Part shown: positions 34,822-45,611 of the stretch, in pieces
Layout: the number at the start of each line of letters is the position of its first letter
Position numbering within the stretch: the stretch's first letter is position 1
NCBI RefSeq assembly: GCF_947487915.1
Contig: NZ_CANKYH010000004.1
Location: forward strand, 1-64,000
Direction of reading: 5' to 3'
Source of the DNA: an uncultured Serinicoccus sp.
GTDB lineage: Bacteria > Actinomycetota > Actinomycetes > Actinomycetales > Dermatophilaceae
DNA: 64,000 nt
Notes under the pieces: model-generated
Seen by the model: the letters and a program-made list of their open reading frames with translations, nothing else
Told to the model about the DNA's origin: nothing
Databases searched by the model: none
Made by a program: the position numbers and the translations under genes

Positions 34822-35157
34822 ATGGCGGTGACACGGACCTACCGGGTCTGGGGACTGACCTGCGGTGCCTGCCTGGCCGTGGTCCTGGACGCCGTGCGTT
34901 TCCTGCCGGGCGTGCGGTCAGCGGCGGTGGACCTTGTCCGCGAGGGCGGGTCCCGGCTGGTCATCACCGCGGCCAGGGAACCGCAGGTCGAGACCGTCCG
35001 TGCGGCGGTGGAGCTAGGAGGGTTCGTCCTGGGCCGGTCCAGAGGCGGACGGGCCGGCTCCGGCTCGTCACCGGGAACCGGCTCGGTGAACGGCCAGCCG
35101 GCCCTGACCGCCGACGGTCCTGTCGCGACCATGGTCCCCGACGCGGCGTATGCCTGA
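34822..35157 (+). CDS. Small HMA-like protein with CxxC
   Basis: This 111-residue paralogue of the protein at 19061-19408 has TYRVWGLTCGACLAVVLDAV (CxxC), AVDLVREGGSRL and the TVRAAVELGGFVLG helix, then a low-complexity tail. GGAGGTGGAC precedes ATG 34822. It is the first gene of a series on this strand (GAPDH, CPD-type ATPase, EamA, HAD-GH65) and lies behind both a CsoR-like operator and a 17-bp box, so it should respond to both circuits. Likely a cytosolic metal carrier. Confidence 0.72.
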   Translation: MAVTRTYRVWGLTCGACLAVVLDAVRFLPGVRSAAVDLVREGGSRLVITAAREPQVETVRAAVELGGFVLGRSRGGRAGSGSSPGTGSVNGQPALTADGPVATMVPDAAYA

Positions 35158-35287
35158 CGGTTCGCGAGTCTGAGGTGGCAGCCACCAGGGCGGTCGTGCC
35201 GGCGCCTGGGCTGCAGCCGCCCTGCCGCTCGCGACGGGGCGGCGGCGTCACAGGTGCCGACCGAGTTCGAAGACCGAGGAGACAAGG

Positions 35288-36355
35288 ATGGAGACACAGA
35301 TGAACGTCCGGGTTGCCGTCAACGGTTACGGCGTGATCGGGAAGCGGGTCGCAGACGCGGTGCGGGACATGCCGGACATGGACCTGGTCGGTGTCGCCGA
35401 CATCGCCACCGACTGGCACGTGCGCACGGCCGCCGGCCTGGGAATCGCGGTGTTCGCGGCGACCCAGGAGACACGCGCCGGGATGCGCGGTGCCGGGGTG
35501 CCGGTGGCCGGCACCCTGGATGAGCTGCTGGCCCAGGCCGATGTCGTGGTGGACACCACCCCCAAGAGGGTCGCCGCCACGAACCTGGAGGTCTACCGCT
35601 CTGCCGGGGTCAAGGCCGTGTTCCAGGGTGGGGAGTCCCACGCCACCACCGGGCACTCCTTCGTCGCCCAGGCCAACTACGCCACCGCGCTCGGCCGGGA
35701 CACCACCCGGGTGGTCTCCTGCAACACCACCAGCATCGTGCGCGTGCTCGGCGCGCTGCAGGATGCGGGCCTGCTCGCCCGTGCGCGTGGGGTCCTGATC
35801 AGGCGGGCGACCGACCCAGGCCAGTCCCACCAGCGCGGGATCATGAACACCGTGGTCCCCGAGGGTTCGATCCCCTCCCACCAGGGCCCCGACGCCCGTA
35901 CCGTCCTGCCGGAGCTTGACGTGGTCACCATGGCCGCCAGGGCGGCCCACACCCAGACCCACAACCACTTCTGGACGCTGCAGCTGACCCGCCCGGCCAG
36001 CCGGGAAGAGGTCCTGGACGCGCTGCGGGCCGCACCCAGGATCGCGTTCATCCGCATGGCCGACGGCCTGACCGCGACGAACACCACCGTCGAGCTCATG
36101 GGCGACCTGGGCCGGCCCCGCGGTGACATGTGGGAGGTCGCCGTGTGGGAAGACGTCCTGGCCGTCGAGGGGGACGAGGCCTACCTGACCTACCAGGTCA
36201 ACAACGAGGCCATCGTCATCCCCGAGACCATCGACGCGATCCGGGCACTGGCCGGCACCGTGACCGACGGCGCCACCTCCATCGCGATGACGGACCAGGT
36301 CCTGGGCATGCGCCGGGAGTTCCTGCCCGCGCCGGTCCCGGTGACGACGGCCTGA
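35288..36355 (+). CDS. Type II (archaeal-type) glyceraldehyde-3-phosphate dehydrogenase
   Basis: This 355-residue enzyme is related to archaeal GAPDH, not to the GapA used by nearly all bacteria. It has a Rossmann start (VAVNGYGVIGKRVADAV), the catalytic Cys in VVSCNTTSIVR (residue 145), the downstream THNHFWT histidine and NNEAIVIPETIDAIR. It should oxidise glyceraldehyde-3-phosphate to 1,3-bisphosphoglycerate with NAD(P). GAGGAGACAAGG precedes ATG 35288 (ATG 35300 is an alternative). The gene is 130 bases after the HMA-like gene and 84 before a metal ATPase, so copper-controlled expression is likely, giving a possible bypass when GapA is poisoned. Confidence 0.88.
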   Translation: METQMNVRVAVNGYGVIGKRVADAVRDMPDMDLVGVADIATDWHVRTAAGLGIAVFAATQETRAGMRGAGVPVAGTLDELLAQADVVVDTTPKRVAATNLEVYRSAGVKAVFQGGESHATTGHSFVAQANYATALGRDTTRVVSCNTTSIVRVLGALQDAGLLARARGVLIRRATDPGQSHQRGIMNTVVPEGSIPSHQGPDARTVLPELDVVTMAARAAHTQTHNHFWTLQLTRPASREEVLDALRAAPRIAFIRMADGLTATNTTVELMGDLGRPRGDMWEVAVWEDVLAVEGDEAYLTYQVNNEAIVIPETIDAIRALAGTVTDGATSIAMTDQVLGMRREFLPAPVPVTTA

Positions 36356-36439
36356 GACGCCACGGACGGGTCGGCATCCGGCCGGGGGCGTCCGTGCTTG
36401 CACGATCTGTCGGCCACGGGCCGGGAAGGAAGACCAACC

Positions 36440-38932
36440 ATGAAGAATCGGACCACTGTCCTGGAGGTGGGTGGCCTGCACTGGGCCACCTCCGAGCCTG
36501 TCATCGAGAAGACGCTGATGCGCCGCCCCGGCGTGCTCGCCGTCGAGGCCAGCGCCGCCTCCCAGAGCGCGACCGTCACCTACGACCCGGGCACGACGTC
36601 GGTGGCCCAGCTGGTGGGCTGGGTCAACGACTGCGGCTACCACTGCGCCGGGCAGTCCACGCCGGACCACATGTGCCACCCGATGGCCGAACCGGCCCCC
36701 GGCGGCGCCCACGCCGGGCACGACGCCCCTGAGGGCCACGCCGGGCACGACGCCCCTGAGGGCCGTGGCGGGCACAGCAGCCACGTCGGGCACGAGGCGC
36801 ACGCCGGGCACGCGGGCCACGGGGGTGGTGAGGAGGCGGACCGCTCCGCGCAGGCGGTGATGGGCCACGGCGGGCACCACGGCGGCGGGTCGATGGAGGA
36901 CATGGCCCGCGACATGCGCAACCGGTTCCTGGTCGCCCTGGTGCTGGCTGTCCCCATCACGATCTGGTCCCCGCTCGGGCGGGATGTCCTGGGGTTGGAC
37001 CCGCCGCTGGCGTTCGGGCTGCGCGACGACGTCTTCACCCTGATCTTGTCGCTGCCGGTGGTCTTCTACTCGGCGTGGATCTTCTTCGACGGCGCCTACC
37101 GGGCGCTGCGGGCCAGGACGCTGGACATGATGGTCCTGGTGGCGGTCGCCGTGGGCGCGGGGTGGCTCTACAGCCTGGTCGTCACCCTCACCGGCGGCGG
37201 TGAGGTCTTCTACGAGGCGGTCACGGTCCTGACCACCTTCGTGCTCCTGGGGCACTGGCTGGAGATGCGGGCCCGGGGTGGTGCGAACGACGCGGTGCGC
37301 ACGCTGCTGCAGCTGGCCCCCTCCCGAGCCGTCGTGGTCCGGGACGGCCAGCCGGTGGAGGTTCCGACGGCCGAGGTCGTCGTCGGGGACCTGCTGCTGG
37401 TGCGGCCGGGGTCGAAGATCCCCACCGACGCGGTGGTGGAGGAAGGTGAGTCCGAGGTCGACGAGTCGATGGTGACCGGGGAGTCCATGCCGGTGGAGAA
37501 GGCCCCCGGCGCGGAGGTGATCGGCGCGTCGATCAACACGACCGGCACGTTGCGGGCCCGGGCGACCAAGGTCGGGGCGGACACCGCGCTGGCGCAGATC
37601 GTCAAGATGGTGCAGGAGGCCCAGAACTCCAAGGCCCCCGGTCAGCGCCTGGCCGACCGGGCCGCGTTCTGGCTGGTGTTCGTCGCCCTCATCGGCGGCA
37701 CCCTGACCTTCACCGTGTGGATGCTCGCCGGCGCCGGTGTACCGACCGCGATGCTCTTCGCGATCACCGTGGTGGTCGTCACCTGCCCCGACGCCCTGGG
37801 GCTGGCCACCCCGATGGCGATCATGGTCGGCACCGGGCTGGGCGCCCAGCGGGGGGTGCTGTTCAAGAACGCGACCGCCCTGGAGGGGACGGCGAAGATC
37901 GACACGGTGGTGATGGACAAGACCGGCACGCTGACCAAGGGCGAACCGGAGGTCACCGACGTCGTCGCGGCAGGCATGAGCGAGGAGGAGATGCTGGCCC
38001 TGGTCGCCGCGGTCGAGCGTGAGTCTGAGCACCCGCTGGCCCGGGCCATCGACAGCCATGCCGCTGCGCGGGGTGTGCCCGTGCTGGCCGTGAGCGAGTT
38101 CCGCAACGTCCCCGGCCACGGCGCCACCGCCACCGTCGACGGACGCCGGGTCCTGGCGGGCAACCTGCGCCTCATGAGCGCCGAGAGCGTCGACCTCGGT
38201 GACCTGGCCGCGAGCCGGGACGAGCTGGCTGCGTCCGGACGCACCGCGGTGCTGGTCGCCGTCGACGGTCGTGCGGTCGGCGTGATCGCCCTGGCCGACG
38301 CCGCCCGGGACACCGCTGCCGCAGCCGTCGCCGCCCTGCACGAGTCCGGGATCGAGGTCGTCATGCTGACCGGCGACAACGAGGCGACCGCCCTGCGCAT
38401 CGCCGACCAGCTCGGCATCGACACCGTCATCGCCGAGGTCCTGCCCGGGGATAAGGCGGAGAAGATCGCCGAGCTGCAGCAGGCCGGAAAGACGGTGGCG
38501 ATGGTCGGGGACGGCGTCAACGACGCCCCGGCGCTGGCCAAGGCCGACATCGGTATCGCGATCGGCGCCGGGACGGACGTGGCGATCGAGACCGCGGACA
38601 TCGTCCTGATGCGCTCGGACCCGTTGGACGTCTCCGTGGCTCTGCGCATCGGCAGGGGCACCGTGCGCAAGGAGCGTCAGAACCTGACCTGGGCCGTCGG
38701 TTACAACGCCATCGCGCTGCCGATCGCCGCCGGGGTGTTCTACCCGGCCTTCGGACTGATGCTGCGCCCGGAGATCGCGGCATTGACGATGTCGGGGTCT
38801 ACGGTGATCGTCACGATCAACGCCCTGCTGCTCAAGCGGCTCAGGCTGCCCGCGCAGCAGGTCCCCGGGGCGCCGCAGCGCGCCGCCAGCGAGCCGGAGC
38901 CTACCGCACCGGTCCCGGCCGGCACCCGCTGA
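36440..38932 (+). CDS. P1B-type metal ATPase with CPD membrane motif
   Basis: This 830-residue transporter hydrolyses ATP to move a metal ion. The N-terminal HMA-like fold (residues 5-70) lacks the CxxC (GGLHWATSEP) but has later cysteines (CGYHCAGQ). A His-rich region follows (residues 75-155), including two 9-residue repeats HAGHDAPEG. Then come the membrane helices, ESMVTGESMPVEK, the sixth-helix motif TCPDALGLATP (Cys449, Pro450, Asp451), DKTGTLTKG, SEHPLARA, MLTGDN and [18 protein letters not shown] or CPH is usual for copper, and CPD is a rare variant, so metal and affinity may differ. ATG 36440 has GGAAGGAAG upstream. Confidence 0.88.
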   Translation: MKNRTTVLEVGGLHWATSEPVIEKTLMRRPGVLAVEASAASQSATVTYDPGTTSVAQLVGWVNDCGYHCAGQSTPDHMCHPMAEPAPGGAHAGHDAPEGHAGHDAPEGRGGHSSHVGHEAHAGHAGHGGGEEADRSAQAVMGHGGHHGGGSMEDMARDMRNRFLVALVLAVPITIWSPLGRDVLGLDPPLAFGLRDDVFTLILSLPVVFYSAWIFFDGAYRALRARTLDMMVLVAVAVGAGWLYSLVVTLTGGGEVFYEAVTVLTTFVLLGHWLEMRARGGANDAVRTLLQLAPSRAVVVRDGQPVEVPTAEVVVGDLLLVRPGSKIPTDAVVEEGESEVDESMVTGESMPVEKAPGAEVIGASINTTGTLRARATKVGADTALAQIVKMVQEAQNSKAPGQRLADRAAFWLVFVALIGGTLTFTVWMLAGAGVPTAMLFAITVVVVTCPDALGLATPMAIMVGTGLGAQRGVLFKNATALEGTAKIDTVVMDKTGTLTKGEPEVTDVVAAGMSEEEMLALVAAVERESEHPLARAIDSHAAARGVPVLAVSEFRNVPGHGATATVDGRRVLAGNLRLMSAESVDLGDLAASRDELAASGRTAVLVAVDGRAVGVIALADAARDTAAAAVAALHESGIEVVMLTGDNEATALRIADQLGIDTVIAEVLPGDKAEKIAELQQAGKTVAMVGDGVNDAPALAKADIGIAIGAGTDVAIETADIVLMRSDPLDVSVALRIGRGTVRKERQNLTWAVGYNAIALPIAAGVFYPAFGLMLRPEIAALTMSGSTVIVTINALLLKRLRLPAQQVPGAPQRAASEPEPTAPVPAGTR
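36710..36763. repeat. 27-bp direct repeat, two copies
   Basis: Two perfect adjacent copies beginning CACGCCGGGCACGACGCC (36710-36736 and 36737-36763) encode HAGHDAPEG twice in the His-rich part of the CPD ATPase. Confidence 0.9.
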
Positions 38933-38943
38933 CCGGGGCCGGC

Positions 38944-39960
38944 GTGGACGTCCCCGCGGGCCCCACAGCTCCTGCCGCCGCGGCGGCCGGAGCGGTGACC
39001 GCCGCACCTCGGCGGCCGAAGCCGGTGCGGATGCTGTGGGTCACCGCGGCCTGGGGTGCGTGCTTCGTGGCGATCGAGTGGGGCCTGCGCGACGCCCCGC
39101 TGCTGTGGTTCGCCGCCCTGCGGGCGGTGGTGGCCGGCGCCGCCCTGCTTGCGCTGGGTGGTCTGCAGCACCGCCCCGGCCCCACCGGTCGGCGGGCCTG
39201 GGGGCTCCTGACGGTCCTGGGCTTGGTCAACGTCACGGTCGCCTTCGCCGCCATGTTCGCGGGCGTCGCCGGCGGCGCTGCCGGCACCGCGGCGGTGCTG
39301 GCCAACGCCCAACCGCTGCTCATCCTGCTGCCGGCCTGGTGGATGTTCGGCGAGCGGCTGTCCCTGCGCACGGCTGCCGCCCTGGTGGTGGGGTTCGCCG
39401 GGCTGGTCCTGGTGGCGCTGCCCGGGGGCGGGGGCCGCGGGGCCGCCCTGTCGCTGCTGGCGGCGGCTGCCGTCACCGCAGGCACCCTGCTCTCCCGCCG
39501 ACTGGCCGGGCTGGACCTGGTCACCGCCACGGCGTGGCACCTGCTGATCGGCGGGGCGGGCCTGGTGCTGCTGGCCGCGGCCGTGGAGGGCGCACCGGTG
39601 ATCTCCTGGACCCCCCGCTTCGTCGTCTCGCTCCTGTTCCTGGCCCTTGTCGGCACCGCGGCGACCACGGTGGCGTGGTTCACCGAGGCCCGCCACAGCC
39701 GGCTCGACACGTTGACCGCGTGGACGTTCCTGACGCCCGTCCTCGGCATCGCACTGGCCGCGCTCGCCCTCGGCGAACGTCCGGGCAGGTGGACCACCGT
39801 CGGCCTGGCTGCGGTGCTCATAGCCATGTGGGCCGCCCTGCACGCACCACGCCGAACTCCCGCGCCCGCCGTGCGCGTCGCTAGCCCTGAACGCCGCGAC
39901 GGCGACCGCCGCCCCGGGCGAGCGCACCCGCGGCGGCCCGGGGAGCGCCACCACACCTGA
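38944..39960 (+). CDS. EamA/DMT-family transporter
   Basis: This 338-residue protein has ten hydrophobic segments in two EamA repeats. Recognisable family segments are AAWGACFVAIEWGLRDAPLL near the start and TLTAWTFLTPVLGIALAALALGE in the second repeat. The N-terminal Pro/Ala-rich extension and Arg/His-rich tail are cytosolic. GTG 38944 starts 11 bases after the ATPase stop, so translation is probably linked. Substrate is unknown, and members export amino acids, sugars or other small molecules. Confidence 0.82.
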   Translation: MDVPAGPTAPAAAAAGAVTAAPRRPKPVRMLWVTAAWGACFVAIEWGLRDAPLLWFAALRAVVAGAALLALGGLQHRPGPTGRRAWGLLTVLGLVNVTVAFAAMFAGVAGGAAGTAAVLANAQPLLILLPAWWMFGERLSLRTAAALVVGFAGLVLVALPGGGGRGAALSLLAAAAVTAGTLLSRRLAGLDLVTATAWHLLIGGAGLVLLAAAVEGAPVISWTPRFVVSLLFLALVGTAATTVAWFTEARHSRLDTLTAWTFLTPVLGIALAALALGERPGRWTTVGLAAVLIAMWAALHAPRRTPAPAVRVASPERRDGDRRPGRAHPRRPGERHHT

Positions 39961-39981
39961 GCCACCGACCGAAGGAGAACC

Positions 39982-42900
39982 GTGACACACCCGAGCACGC
40001 ATCCTGCACCGACCAGACAGACGCCGGCCCCGACCGGGGCCGTACCGCCGCAGGAGGCGGTGATCTTCGACCTGGACGCGGTGGTGACGGACACCGCCAC
40101 GGTGCACGCCGAGGCGTGGCGGGTCATGTTCGACAGCGCCCTGACCGATCCCCGGGCCGGGACAGGAAGCACCGGCGGACCGTTCGACGTCCAGACCGAC
40201 TACCACCGCTACGTCGCCGGGCGTCCCCGCGAGGAGGGCGTGCAGGCCCTCCTGCGCTCCCGCGGCCTCCACCTACCGGTGGGGACGGCCCAGGACCAGC
40301 CCGGATCGTGGACGGTGCACGGCCTGGCCGCCCGCAAGGACGAGATCTACCTCGAGCGGCTCCAGAAACAGGGGGAGCGAGCGTTCCCGGGGACGGTGGA
40401 CCTGCTGCGCCGGCTCAAGGCCGGCGGGGTGCCGGTGGCGCTGGTCAGCGCCAGCCGCCACGCCCGGGCCGTGCTCGCCGCGACCGACCTGCAGGACCTG
40501 TTCGACGTGGTGGTCGACGGCAACGACGCAGCCGAGCATGACCTCCCGGACAGGCCGGACCCGGCCGTGCTCCTGCGGACGGCCCGAGAGCTGGGAGTGG
40601 ACCCTGGCCGGGTCGCGGTGGTGGACGACGCCGTGGCCGGGGTTCAGGCGGCCCGCCGCGGCGGGTTCGGCCTGGTGGTCGGGGTGGCCAGGGCCGGGCA
40701 GCGCGGCGCCCTGGAGGCGGCGGGGGCGCACCTGGTGGTCGAGGACGTCGCCCAGCTGGACCTCGGGGCGTTGCGCGCCGACCCCTGGGTCCTGGTCTAC
40801 GAGGGCTTCGACCCGGCCCACGAGGGCCACCGGGAGGCGCTGACCACTCTGGGCAACGGGTACCTGGGCACCCGCGGCGCCGCCCCGGAGCGGGCCGCTG
40901 ACGGCGTGCACTACCCCGGCACCTACCTGGCCGGGGTCTACAACCGGCTCACCTCCACCGTCCACGGTCGACGGATGGAGGACGAGCACATGGTCAACGC
41001 CCCGAGCTGGTTGCCGATGGACGTGGCCACCGAGACGGGTCGCTGGTGGTCGAGCGGCGGCCTGACCACCTCGCAGGAACGACGCGAGCTGGACCTACGC
41101 GCCGGCGTGCTGACCCGGACCGCGGTGCTCACCGACGGCGCCGGACGCCGGCTGCGGCTGACCCAGCGACGCCTGGTCTCCATGGCCCGCCCGCACCTGG
41201 CCGCGCTGCAGACCACCCTCGTGGCCGAGGGGTGGGACGGCACCGTTCAGGTGAGGTCGGGCATCGACGCCGCAGTGGTGAACTCCAACGTCGCCGAGTA
41301 CGCCGCCCTGGCCGACCGCCACCTGCGCACCGCCGCGATCGAGACGCCGCAGGAGGGCACCCTGCTGGTGGAGGTGCGGACCACCCAGTCCGAGGTGAGG
41401 ATCGCCACGGCCACCCGCACGGTGGTCACCGGCGCAGGACCGGGGGGACCGGTGCTGGCTCACCAGGAACGGTACGCCCAGGTGTTCGAGGTCGACCTGC
41501 GTGACGGTGACCCCGTCACCGTCGACAAGACGGCCGCCATCTTCACCTCCCGGGACCGGGCCATCGCCTCCCCGCGCCTGGCGGCGCTGGAGGCCCTGGC
41601 CACCGTCCCGCGCGGGTTCAGGGACCTGCTGCCCGCGCACGAGGAGGCGTGGGCGAGGGTCTGGGACCGGTGCGGTGTCCAGCTGGAGACCGACGTCCAG
41701 ACCCAGCTGGTGATCAACCTTCACCTGTTCCACCTGCTGCAGAGCCTGTCGGTGCACACCGCCGAGCTGGACGCCGGAGTGCCGGCCCGCGGACTGCACG
41801 GGGAGGGCTACCGCGGGCACGTGTTCTGGGACGAGCTGTTCGTGCTGCCGGTCCTCACAGCCCACCTGCCACAGGTCAGCGGTGGCCTGCTGGACTACCG
41901 GTGGCGGCGCCTGGACGCCGCCCGCCGGGCCGCCGACCAGGCGGGCCTGCCCGGGGCGATGTTCCCCTGGCAGTCCGGCAGCGACGGGCGGGAGGAAACC
42001 CCAGTCATGCTGTTCAACACCCGCTCGGGGCGGTGGATGGCGGACAACTCGCGCCGCCAGCGCCACGTCGGGCTGGCCGTGGCGTTCAACGCCTGGCAGC
42101 ACTACCAGGCCACCGGGGACGTGGCGTGGCTGGCCCGGCGCGGCGCCGACCTTATCGTGGAGGTCGCGCGGTTCTTCACCGCCCTGGCCACCCACGACGC
42201 CGCCACCGACCGCTACCACATCACCGGGGTGATGGGCCCGGACGAGTACCACGACGGCTACCCGGACGCGCCCGGGCAGGGCCTGACCGACAACGCCTAC
42301 ACCAACGTCCTGACCGCCTGGGTGTGCCGACGTGCCGGGGAGATGCTCTCGATCGTGGCCGGCCACGAGTGCGACGACGTCCGCACCCGGTTGCACGTCC
42401 GCCCGGAGGAACCGGCCGCCTGGGACCGGCTCGGCAGACGCCTGCACGTGCCCTTCCTGCCCGATGGCGTCATCGGACAGTTCGCCGGCTACGAGGACCT
42501 GGCCGAGCTGGACTGGGACGGCTACCGGGCCACCTACGGCAACATCGGCCGGCTCGACCTCATCCTGGAGGCAGAGAACGACTCCACCAACCGGTACAAG
42601 CTCGCCAAGCAGGCCGACGTGCTGATGCTGGTCTACCTGCTGGGACCCGAGGGCCTGCTCTCGACCCTGGAGCGGCTGGGCTACCCCACGAGCCACCAGC
42701 AGCTGGCCCGCACGGTCGAGTACTACCTGGCCCGCACCGCGCACGGCTCCACCCTCAGCCGGGTGGTGCACGCCAGCGTGCTGGCACGGATGGACCCCGG
42801 ACGCGGGTGGGCCACGTTCCGGGAGGCCCTGGCCGCCGACCTGGACGACACCCAGGGCGGGACCACGCAGGAAGGCATCCACCTGGGCGCCATGGCGGGC

Positions 42901-43197
42901 ACCATCGACATCATCACCCGGGCCTTCGCCGGATACCGCACCGAGGGTGACCGGGTCATCCTCGACCCGCGACTGCCGCACGGACTGGGCGCCGCACGCT
43001 TCCAGCTCCAGCACCGAGGCCAACGCCTCCACGTGACCGTGGACCGGGACACCCTGTCCGTCGACGCCGATCCCTGCGCGGGGCGGGCACAGGCGCACCT
43101 GCAGGTCGCGGGCGCACCCGTGGTGGTCCCCAGCGGGCAGACCCGTTCCTGGCCCGCCCACCCACGTACGCCCGCGCCGAGGACCGGGTCAGGGTGA
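39982..43197 (+). CDS. HAD (beta-PGM-like) fused to GH65 disaccharide phosphorylase
   Basis: This 1,071-residue fusion has a HAD-superfamily domain at residues 20-260 (FDLDAVVTDTATVHAEAW nucleophile motif, VSASRH, VVDDAVAGVQAA) similar to beta-phosphoglucomutase. A GH65 domain from about 275 to 1045 contains GNGYLGTRG, FWDELFVLP and the general acid Glu in GVMGPDEYHDG. GH65 enzymes phosphorolyse maltose, trehalose or kojibiose to glucose and beta-glucose-1-phosphate, and the attached mutase would convert that product to glucose-6-phosphate. It is the last gene in the 34822 series, 21 bases after the EamA gene. Confidence 0.88.
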   Translation: MTHPSTHPAPTRQTPAPTGAVPPQEAVIFDLDAVVTDTATVHAEAWRVMFDSALTDPRAGTGSTGGPFDVQTDYHRYVAGRPREEGVQALLRSRGLHLPVGTAQDQPGSWTVHGLAARKDEIYLERLQKQGERAFPGTVDLLRRLKAGGVPVALVSASRHARAVLAATDLQDLFDVVVDGNDAAEHDLPDRPDPAVLLRTARELGVDPGRVAVVDDAVAGVQAARRGGFGLVVGVARAGQRGALEAAGAHLVVEDVAQLDLGALRADPWVLVYEGFDPAHEGHREALTTLGNGYLGTRGAAPERAADGVHYPGTYLAGVYNRLTSTVHGRRMEDEHMVNAPSWLPMDVATETGRWWSSGGLTTSQERRELDLRAGVLTRTAVLTDGAGRRLRLTQRRLVSMARPHLAALQTTLVAEGWDGTVQVRSGIDAAVVNSNVAEYAALADRHLRTAAIETPQEGTLLVEVRTTQSEVRIATATRTVVTGAGPGGPVLAHQERYAQVFEVDLRDGDPVTVDKTAAIFTSRDRAIASPRLAALEALATVPRGFRDLLPAHEEAWARVWDRCGVQLETDVQTQLVINLHLFHLLQSLSVHTAELDAGVPARGLHGEGYRGHVFWDELFVLPVLTAHLPQVSGGLLDYRWRRLDAARRAADQAGLPGAMFPWQSGSDGREETPVMLFNTRSGRWMADNSRRQRHVGLAVAFNAWQHYQATGDVAWLARRGADLIVEVARFFTALATHDAATDRYHITGVMGPDEYHDGYPDAPGQGLTDNAYTNVLTAWVCRRAGEMLSIVAGHECDDVRTRLHVRPEEPAAWDRLGRRLHVPFLPDGVIGQFAGYEDLAELDWDGYRATYGNIGRLDLILEAENDSTNRYKLAKQADVLMLVYLLGPEGLLSTLERLGYPTSHQQLARTVEYYLARTAHGSTLSRVVHASVLARMDPGRGWATFREALAADLDDTQGGTTQEGIHLGAMAGTIDIITRAFAGYRTEGDRVILDPRLPHGLGAARFQLQHRGQRLHVTVDRDTLSVDADPCAGRAQAHLQVAGAPVVVPSGQTRSWPAHPRTPAPRTGSG

Positions 43198-43209
43198 CGC
43201 GGGTCCCGG

Positions 43210-44916
<1,707 letters not shown>

Positions 44917-45002
44917 CGGTCACCTCCACGGACGTCCTTCTGGTCGCACCTCTGATCGAGGAGAGGCCCAGCCTACAGAGGGGCGAGGAGCGGGGCCCGA
45001 TC

Positions 45003-45019
45003 TTCATCAGATCACCACA
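45003..45019 (+). promoter_or_regulatory. 17-bp tandem regulator box (copy 7)
   Basis: TTCATC-AGATC-ACCACA, 115 nt before the plus-strand gene at 45134 (forward) and 87 nt before the UbiB-like gene (reverse). The right half-site is the least conserved of the set. Confidence 0.55.
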
Positions 45020-45133
45020 GAAGAGCCGCCTCGTCCCCGGGTTCGAGAGGGACCCTGAAGGTGTCAAGAGAATGCGCTCCAGCAGCGAGCACACCTGAGC
45101 GCGAACGCGCAAGGGTTGCGGAAAGAAAGAACC

Positions 45134-45421
45134 ATGATGAACCACAGCGGTGCCGGTCACCTCAAGGGAATGGCCCTGCTCGTCGCAGGAGTGTTCGTCG
45201 TCCTGCTGCTGCTCGGCAGGGCACCGGGGGAGGCCCTGCTCCTCGCCGCCGTGCTGTCCTGCCCACTGATGATGGTGCTGATGATGGTCGGCGGCCACGG
45301 CAGCCACGGCGGTCACGCGGAGCACGGTCCGCAGGACCACGCCGACGACCCGTACCCGCTGGACCAGACGACGCCAGCCGGCACGCGTCCGGGCACCGAA
45401 ACCGGACGGCGCACGCACTGA
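45134..45421 (+). CDS. Small membrane protein with His-rich tail
   Basis: This 95-residue protein has two hydrophobic helices (MALLVAGVFVVLLLLG and ALLLAAVLSCPLMMVLMM), then a hydrophilic tail starting with GGHGSHGGHAEHG. It resembles DUF2933-type proteins found in copper clusters. ATG 45134 follows GAAAGAAAGA. An in-frame TTG further up is less likely. It is upstream of the csoR-copZ-copA group but separated from it by a CsoR-like operator. Confidence 0.72.
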   Translation: MMNHSGAGHLKGMALLVAGVFVVLLLLGRAPGEALLLAAVLSCPLMMVLMMVGGHGSHGGHAEHGPQDHADDPYPLDQTTPAGTRPGTETGRRTH

Positions 45422-45565
45422 CACGCCTACCGCTGACAGGGGTGCGTGCACGGCGACCGGTGGGCGCGCAGCCCTGTCGACGAGCTGCCACCGCTCGCCC
45501 GCAGACTGGCGTCCTGCGTCACGGCCTGTGTCCTGTGCGGAAGCTCGCGGTTGTGTCCCGGAATG

Positions 45566-45580
45566 AACCCCCGAGGGGTA
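45566..45580. promoter_or_regulatory. CsoR-like operator at csoR
   Basis: AACCCC-CGA-GGGGTA, an imperfect palindrome 31 nt before ATG of csoR, with a GGGGTATAG extension. It fits autoregulation of the csoR-copZ-copA operon. Confidence 0.72.
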
Positions 45581-45611
45581 TAGTTGTCCCTAGCGGAAGG
45601 AGGTGCCCACC

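Noticed and set aside
34964..39007. Very long minus-strand open frame opposite GAPDH and the ATPase
   Set aside because: It is a composition shadow: high GC removes stop codons. The plus-strand genes here have full, conserved motifs, while this frame is His/Arg/Gln-rich with no recognisable domain.
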